This document shows, piece by piece, positions 51,601 to 61,300 of a stretch of DNA of 64,000 nucleotides. The notes below the pieces were generated by a model, which was not told the DNA's origin, ran no database searches, and saw nothing but the letters and a program-made list of their open reading frames with translations. A program made the translations under genes and the position numbers. How positions within the stretch are numbered: position 1 is the first letter of the stretch; each line of letters begins with the position of its first letter. Source of the stretch: Wuchereria bancrofti (lineage: Eukaryota > Nematoda > Chromadorea > Rhabditida > Onchocercidae); NCBI GenBank assembly GCA_005281725.1, contig SSBO01000001.1, positions 9,545,334 through 9,609,333 on the forward strand. Direction: 5' to 3'.

Positions 51601-52360
51601 AATTGGATGATTTTATGAGTAATATAAAACGTCTACAATAATTCAGAAAATAGATCATTGAAAGATGAAGAGACTTCTATAACAGTGTATGAAAGAGATA
51701 ATTTTATGAGATAAATAAGACACCGAAAAATCATAATATGTTTGGTAGATGAGCTATGAAAAAGACATTAAATTTTAGGGAATAACCACTATCGATATAT
51801 AAATTTGTTAGTATTAATAAGAAATGAGAGATTGAGAAATAATAAAAATAAAACTGATACAGATGCGATTGATAACTGCCCATGGGAATAATCATAAAAC
51901 TGACTTATTATTAAGCATTTTTAAATGTTGATACAAGAAAAAGGGAAAATTCAATTTTGATCAATTTTCAACATTTTTCCAACAAGAAAAATGATAATTT
52001 TTGTGATTTCTTCCAACATAAACTAATTTAGTTTATATCAAAATTTCATTTTGTGTGTTTTTATCAATAATTTCACTGGAAACAATCTGATTAAACTAAG
52101 CATAGCATATCTAATAATCTGTGATTTTGCTCACTTCAACATTTTAAAATATGCAATCTTTTTGTTCGATTGTTTGAATAAGATAATTCACTTGTTGACA
52201 GATGTCCTTCGAACTATTATATCTTATGGACAAATAAAAGCATAAGAGGTGACAAAGAGAACTATTATAAGGAACTTTTAAAATCTGTCGTTTTAGAGCA
52301 TTAAATTCATGCGCAAAAGTATTTTAAGATAAATCTTTAATTGGTGACGAAAATCACACA

Positions 52361-52392
<32 letters not shown>

Positions 52393-55300
52393 TACACACA
52401 CATACACAAATATATACTAAAACATTATAAAAATTTTTCAAGGATAGATTGTAATCGGCAATCTTTCAGAAGGATTTTCAAAGGAAAATTTTAATGGCGA
52501 TTATTTTAATGGCGGCTCAAATCAAACATGCATCACTGCAACATATGGTGGAAAATCAGTAGAAGAAAACAAGGGGAAGTAAAATTAAAATTCATTACAA
52601 CAGGTGCATATATTTCAACAACTATCTCACAAAGAATAAGCAGTAAATAATAGCACTTTATGTCTAAACTGATAAAAATCTTCGTTTACTGATAAATGAA
52701 CTTTTAAATTTGGATGTTAAATTTTTGAAATAATATATAATATAATTTAAGGGTATGTATTATCCTTTCTATTCAAAAAAAAAAAAAAAAAATTTATATG
52801 ATAACAAAAACATTATGATATTTAGTATGTAGTAAAACATTCAAGAAAAAAAAAAACTATATTTTAAATTAAAAAAAAAAAATTAAATCTGAACTAGTTG
52901 AAGAAAGCAATCCTACCATTTACAGTGATAATTTTTTTTGATTTAAAAAAATAAATCCTCATTTATTATTTCATAAAACATTATTAGAATTACGATAAGT
53001 AAAAATTCAATTTGACATAAGAAAATTGGATTAAGAACCAAAACTAATCAAATAAGCATGAAAAGGATAAATTTGTCCATATTCCTATCTAAATTGTGAA
53101 AGTTTTCCGAATGTATTCATTGGTCATTTTTTTTTTTAAAACTTTTTCACAGAAATCCTTTGTTTACCTTTCGTTTAGTTATTCACTTACCTTTAAAAAT
53201 AGCACAATCCCTTATCATATATAAATTTTATTTTAATCAATGATTATTTCTATCATTTTCTACAGGGAGTAACGATAAGATTTCTATATATTATAAATAT
53301 ACTTTTCTTCAAAAATATACTTTTCTTATAAAACTTCAAGTAATATTTTCAACTCATAAAAATAAGTAAAAAAAAGGTATGCGTATACGTACGTAACCAT
53401 AAATTATGCAAATAACAATCAAATTAAAGAAAACAATTACCTGAGCATTTAAAGATAACGGTGAGCATCGTGACAAATCAGCATTACCAGCCAATAAGTA
53501 TAAGCAAGAAAGTATATAAGTATGTAATGATGTTATACTTCTTTCCAACATCTGTAATATGTTGCAATTATTAAAATAAATCTATGCTATGTTTTTCAAT
53601 TTAATTAAATTTAATCCGTTTAATTTTGTCGTTAATATAAACAATATTATAATAACTAAATTTATAATTTCTGTGTTAAAGTGTTACAGATTATTTCAAA
53701 CTATTTTTCATTGTTCATAATTTGAATTATTTTAATTTTCATCTCCAATATTTTGTTTCTGTTGAAGGCACATTAAAGTTTACCGAAGTAAAGGACAAAC
53801 TTTGTTTACACTTATTAAAATTTTAATTTCAATCTGTGTTTCTAAGGATACACATCAAACTTTTTTTCATAAACATTCATTTCTCCTTACTTCCAAAGCA
53901 TTTTTTAAAAATTTTTTTATTATATTTTACGACAATGTATAAAATGTACTGATTTCCAGCATTTATGCAAATTATAAAATATTCTATAAAATGCACTTAT
54001 TGTTTAATGTAATGGTCAACTACTGGTCAAAATCTTTTCTAAAAAGTGCAAAAATTGAATCTTGCTTATATTTCATTTCAACTTATAATTAGGCTTATCT
54101 TTTCTTGCTCTTAACAGTAATCTCGATTTCAATTATTTCAGTGATAATAGAGTACACTGACGATAATCAAAATAAATTGACGGATAATTGTGAAATCTAC
54201 GGATAGTTTCTTTTTTCTTTTTGTTTTATTTCTCGTTGTAATATTTTAATGATTTATGATTTAGACAATTACCATACACTTTCTGAATTAAATATAATGA
54301 AGTGTTGTAGCTAAAAGATGAATTCATTAAAGATAATATAGCAATAGCAATAATGTTCACATCAACTTTCTATTATTTCTCTCTCTCTTTTTTTTTTTCA
54401 TTATTTCAATTCCACTGGGAAAACTCGGGTATAAGAAATGAGAAAAATACATTCATAATTGTTTTATGACAATTTCCGAGGTAATTGAGCATATGCAATT
54501 GCAATTATTCATAATAATTTGTGTTATTTGTGCCGCTCGTCACAATCATCCTATCCTATCCTCAATCATTTTCAATCCTAACCTTATATTATTACTATTA
54601 CTACAGTTCTTTAAAGATAAATTTCCAAATTTATTCGATATACCGCCATAAAGCTATGATGACCTTTTGGCGGTAACATCATAAAATTATGCATATCAAC
54701 ATATCTTCTTCTTCCATCTTTCATATTAAATATGCATAACATTGCAAAAGTATAACTCTACCATATATACATATAATACTTATAGGTCACTGCTATACAT
54801 ATCAAACGGTCATCAATCGGTCAAACTATACGATTTGATGACATGTAATAGAGGAATAATCTAACTCAAAGGAATAATAAAAATAACAATACCTATAACC
54901 TAAAAATGGTATGCATAAAAATTGTACCAAAGATCTATTATATTAATTTAAGATTTCGAAATTTAAACATTTAAGTTCCTTCAATTTTGCAAATAAATTT
55001 TGATACTGAATTTGAACAACCAACTTTCCTTCGAAATCAAGTAATAGAATAAGATATATCTAAACTTTAATTCATCCTATCACTACCATCAACCTTGATG
55101 GACAAGAAAAGATGTACAATTATTGAAATGTTCATCAGAAACTACATAAGCATAAGAAACTTAGCCAAACAGCAAGAGTAAAATACTTTTAATTTTTTTT
55201 TTACAATTTACTAATTTTTTATTATTTAAAAAAAAAAAAATTAGAATTACTAACTTCAGCAAGAAGGACGAATAGCTGAGTATGATCCGGTGTTAAGCCA

Positions 55301-58300
55301 TCATACATATATTTGAATACACATTTTGCCCACTGGAAACGATCACGTGGAAAACAACGTTCGGAGTATTTGTACATCATCTAAAATTGAACTTGGAAAC
55401 AAAACAACTAAATCAAAATAAAATTAAAATAACTCTGAAAACCAAAAGGTATAGGAAAAATAATAATAAAGCGTTGAAAAGAATGACTGATAATCAAGAA
55501 GGTGTAATTAGTAAACTTAGTGTAGCTTTTAATGCAAAATATAGATTTATCAGATGAGAACTTACAGATGATAAATGAGAAAGTGGATTATCAACTGACT
55601 GCTCTTCCGTTTCTGTTATCCGTTCCGAAAGAAACTGAAATCAAATGTTACCTAATTTGTGAAAATTTATGATTTAAAACAACAAAATGCTTTTCTTCAT
55701 GATAAGCAATTTGTTTAATAAGACAATGAACTGATATGATTGATTGTTAATCAATAAGCATCTATTATGCAATTACCAAAAATTAATTTAAATGAAAAGG
55801 TTGAAATTCACATATTCATGAATTTGTGTTATGATTACTGAATCCCAACAAGAAATTATTTAGCTGAATCCTTAGATTATAATTGAAATGTATGCCTCTC
55901 ACAGTTCTTCAATATAGCATAAAATAACAACCTTTTCAATATGACATCATAATGAATTTTATGATTTCAATTTAAAATTTGACTTACCTCAGTTAACTTC
56001 CTGGTAATCAATAAGCAAAGTGGTGTAGGTGTTTCAAAATTAAGCAAAAGTAATGGCATAGATGAAGTAATCAGTAAAGGTATCAGACTACATGGTCCCA
56101 TTGCTGGTTCATCTATCACTTCCAGACATTTCAATAGCAATGACAGAGATAGTTCATAACCTGATTGTATCGTTGCACCTAGAAATTCCACAATGAAAAA
56201 AGGTGAATTATATATAACAAAAATTTAGCATTATTATAACTGTTAAGTCTAACAATCTTTCTCAAATTTTAGATCCTAATTTAAATATAAGACGATAAGA
56301 GGTGATAAACTGATAATCTGATTTAGGATACTTTTAAGACGTATAAAACAATGCGTGTGAATACTTGCCTTTCTTTCTCTCTTTTTGATTTTTTTTCTTG
56401 TTTGTGGTACTTTATTACCTTATGTTAAGGTTACAAAAAATGAAGAAAAGATGTCTAATTTTTGATTTCAGTATCAAAATTACAAATCAAAAAGATGTGG
56501 TAATTTTTCAAGAATAGTAAAGGATTTATAGATAAATTTACCTTTTACGATTAAGCCAGCGATACCACCATAATTTTTCCAGTCCAACTGTGAAACTGTT
56601 TTTGACAGACGTTGCAGGCATAATGCCTTATCTGAAGCTGCTGTATCAAATACCTGCAAGAAAAAAGAAAAGAATTTCAGTGAATACTTTGAAATGTATC
56701 TTACATAATAAATGCACTAGCTATTTCTTTCTTTAAATAAAATGAAAAAATCATTTAGAAAAGTTAATTATAATATAATTTAAATTTATTCTTCCCGACG
56801 GGTTTTCTTATTAATAATACTACTTAAGTATTAATGACCTAGTAACAACACTGAATGCAAAAAAAAAAACTAATTAACATTAACAATAGTACCATTAATA
56901 AAACAAAGGAGTGATAACAATGATAATCTGCTAGTCAATTAATTGAACAATTAAATTTGAAATTAAAGAAATAAAAACATTTCATGAACTAAATTAATGA
57001 GCATAAACTTCAAACCGATACCAATAACATATCAAGTAGGAGATTCTTTCTGAAAGAATCATGACTTACAAGAAAACAGGTTAGTAAAAAAAAAAGAAGG
57101 CAAGAGCTATGAACAAAATAAACTCAGTGCTTCTTTATAAGTAAACAATATTTGTAATATTAGTTTATGGTCAACAAAATTTGAAAGTCTGTCACATTAT
57201 CCAGAATTCTACTCCTAAATGATACCGTAAAATAATAAGAATAACCTTATCCAATAAATGTAGTGCAAGAAGATATTCGTTATCAGAATTTGATTCAAGC
57301 ATCGCAACAGCAATTAAGAATAACTGACAAAGTGTTGAGAAATCTTCTTCTCCAGCACCAACATCCATAGTTTTCAAGGCTGTTGCACTTTTACTTCGAC
57401 TTAAACCTGTTGGTATTTCTCGTTCATTGGTTACCAAAACCGAATGTCGCATATCTAAAAAATAAACTCATCTTTACAAATCTTATGAATCCGATAAATT
57501 AAAAATGTCTTATCTTTTGTTGTTAAAAAAAGCAAGAGTCACAATAATTTCGTTAAAACAGCCCGAAACTCAACAAAACATGCCGAATTAATGAAATTCA
57601 TTTAGGAATTCCTCAGAACTGGCATTAATTGAACAATGCTGAGTATTTTTAGCAAGTTTATGAATTAAAACAAAAGGGTCTAGTAGAAGAGTCAGTATAT
57701 TCAAATTGTCAAAAATTCACTCAACTGTTAGCTACTAGTAAAAGAAAGATTTTCGTATAAAAAATTTTTTTTTAAAAAGATTTTAAGGAAAAAAAAGAAA
57801 AAATGCAAAAGATGATCAAATAATCTAAGTGAATGTTATTAGATCTTACTATAAATTAAATTAAATTAAATTAAAGAAAAAAAGAAACCTTTTCGTTCAC
57901 GAGTTGGTGATAACACAGTTGAAAGAGCAGCATTTGAAATTTGATGCAATACAGCAGGTGTATAAGATGTGGAACGTGTATGAGTAGGACATTGTACAAT
58001 ATTTGGTGCATGAGGCATTAAAACCAAATTAGAGACAGCTATTTGAAGAGAAAGCATTATATCTGTTATATAAGATTGTGTTTCTTCATGTGGCTCACCA
58101 ACTGTTTCTGCTAAACGTGACAAAATATTCGGAATCCATGATGATAATGACTGAAATTATTAAAAAATTTTAAAATTTAAAAAAATATTTCATTCAATTT
58201 TTTTATTACATATATCATATGGACGACAAACCTGACAAAGAGCAGAATTAATTTGGAAGCAACGACCAGCAATATGACGATTTGAAATTGATAATGCCAT

Positions 58301-61300
58301 TCCCATTGCTAGCTGTGACCAACGTAATGCCAAACTTGGATTTGCTTCAATTAGTAGTTCAGCTAGATGATGTACCATACATCCGAGCTGTGCTGCACTT
58401 TCAATTCGCCATTGTCGCGGTGTCACATCTTCGTTAGCCCAAAGGGGCTTATCCATTCTAAATGTTACTAGTAGCTATGCAAGCAAATGATTCAAAAATT
58501 TGAGAAAAATAAATTTAAAATTATAAAAATAGGCTTTAAGGAAGATACTGGTGACATACTCGTAAGATCAACTGATGCAAATATTGGGATCAAAATTTGA
58601 ATTAGTTCATTAAGTATACTTAGAAAAAGAAAAAAAAAACGACGTTTCAAGTACATTTCATTTTTTCCAGTCACACTTTTAATAATGATTCTTTTACTCG
58701 ACACTGTAAATGTTGCATTAAATAAAAAATTACTTTTTCAACACCCTGCATTGCACACTTGATACTAAGAATAAGAAATGTCACTTCATACCAATTAACC
58801 TATCTTTTTCTCATTAATAATCACAATATTCAAAAAGGATTGTCCATTTTTAGTTTTATTACTATAAGACTTGTCATAATTTTTTTTCTTCAAAATATTC
58901 TGATAACTAAATACCTCTGCAAAATCATATATAAATTAAAATATAACTAACTTGTCAGACAAGCAACATACGAATGCTTGAATTAGATCGGATGTTGTGC
59001 TAAATAAAGCGTTACTGCCTAGCAGCATTTGTTGGTATTCGTTACATTTCATTGTTGAAAAAGTAGGTGTTTCACCACGTGCAACACTATCCGTACGACT
59101 ATCATCAGCACTTGATGTGTTACTTGTTTGATCTTCCCAATTTATCTAAAATCAAATTTCAGAAAAACAAAGAAGTATTGTAACATGATCAGTAGTATCA
59201 TATCATAATGGATTAGAAAGATACAAAAATGATGATGGTGATCATATTGCTTTATCCAATTATTTGATTTTTTAATTTCTTAGAAGTCCAGTTAACTATT
59301 TTAAGTTTACAGCTCTTTGGGTGATCGTACATGTTGCATGAATCTTTAATTATAAAAAGGCTAAGATGTTCAATTCACTAGCAATTTCTCACACTGAATT
59401 AGAAATAAGTTCATTAAAAATTGATAAATTTTAGAAAATTGACTTCATTCCCAAAAATTTTTGAACGAAAAAATATTACTGGATTTGTAATTATGTCATA
59501 CAAACCTGATTAGTAAGTAAAATATTCGACAGCTGTGAAGCAGAAACGATTTCACCAGATTGCAATAAAATAATATTAATGATAAGTTGTCGTGAATGAT
59601 GACATATCAGTGGTCGTAGTGAATCCAATCCTAGGACAGCAATATGTAACAACAATGGTATATGATCATACCATCCTTCTGATAAAGAACATCGCAACAA
59701 ATCTGTTACATGAAGCAATGCCACATTGCTTCTGAAAATTACTATGAAATTATTAAATAATGTTCAAATTTCGATTAATATATTCGATCATAGATATTGG
59801 AATGTAAAGCAATGAATAAACAATTCAAGCGAACAAAATCAGTTATCGATTCCAAAATGTAACAAAAATATTAACAATATAAAAAAAAAAGACTTTACTT
59901 TGTAAATAACAATATTGGTTGAGTAGTAGGTGGCAAAAAAGACGACAGCTTTGAATAATGTCCTCCATAAGCTGGCATTGGTAAATCATGAATAATACTA
60001 ACAGTGTCTTCATCTGATATGTTGATCTGAAAAAGAAATCAGGTGTATAAAATTTAAAAAAAAAAAAGAAAGAAACAGAAATTAAAAAACTATCATGAGA
60101 TTTGTTCTGTCAAGTAGCTTTGAGGAAAAAATCAGGATTAGCTTGACCTTTGAAGAAAAAACAACAACTAAATAAATTAAACCGTAAGGAACAGCAAAGC
60201 CGATTATACAATTAAAAAAAAATGCTGAAAAAATCACTAAACAAATATTTTGACAAAAGTTCTATTAGAACTCAAAAATAAATTCATAAATGTATTTTAA
60301 AATGTAAAAATATGAAACGAAAACCTTCAATGGACTAGTTGATTCCACTTCTGTAGTGCAAGAAGTAATTTCTTTCATTTTTGCTACTGCATGCTTTTCA
60401 TGTGCTGTTTCCAATGTATTTTGGAAACGATAGAATGGTGGCATTTCACATCGTTCCAAATTTGCTTTGAATTGCTCACTTATACAATCCATATCGTTCA
60501 TTAAAATTTTCAGCAAATTATGCGCATTTGAATCCATTAACAAGCAGCATACACGTTTCGTCTAAAGATTTTTCAAATTAACTGAAGTAAATTGAGTTAA
60601 ATAACTAACTTTTATTTTTTACTTATCACTTATTCTTTCTTCAATGAAACGATCATATAGCAAAAGTTATTATATAACAACACTTCATTTTTTAATTCAA
60701 AATTTTGATTTTACTTTTAAAAATTCTAAAAAGTTGTAGCACTTAACTATTACATGCTTCTTTTGCATAAAAGATAGCAAAATTTTAATAAGAACATACG
60801 TATGGCAGCAATATATCAGGAGATAAGGAAGCCATCACAAATAGATAGTTTACAATTATTGATAAATTTGCTGGATGTGATATAGCTAACGTATTCCATA
60901 GCAATGAAATTTCTTTTACATGCTTATCAGATAATGTTGCTGTTAAATAAAGAAGATTATTTAGGATCAATTGAGTTGCTTCAATTGAACCCCATCCTGG
61001 CTTTACTCCATTACTTTCATCTGTAGCATTCTCTTCCTAAAAGTAATCATTCATTTACAACTTATCACTTTATATCAGTTAATTATTATATTCTTTCATT
61101 GCTTTGTTACAAGGATAAACTTCAACTGTGTTAACTAAATGTTAATCTCTAACAGATAGCGTAGATGTCAATCAACAATAACAAAAAAAAAAAGAAAAAA
61201 AAATGAATTAATATAACTTACTTGAGGATCTACAAGCTGAACATTCTCCAACCATGCAGAAAGCAGCGATAATATAGCAGACTTTCTGTTGCATTTAGCA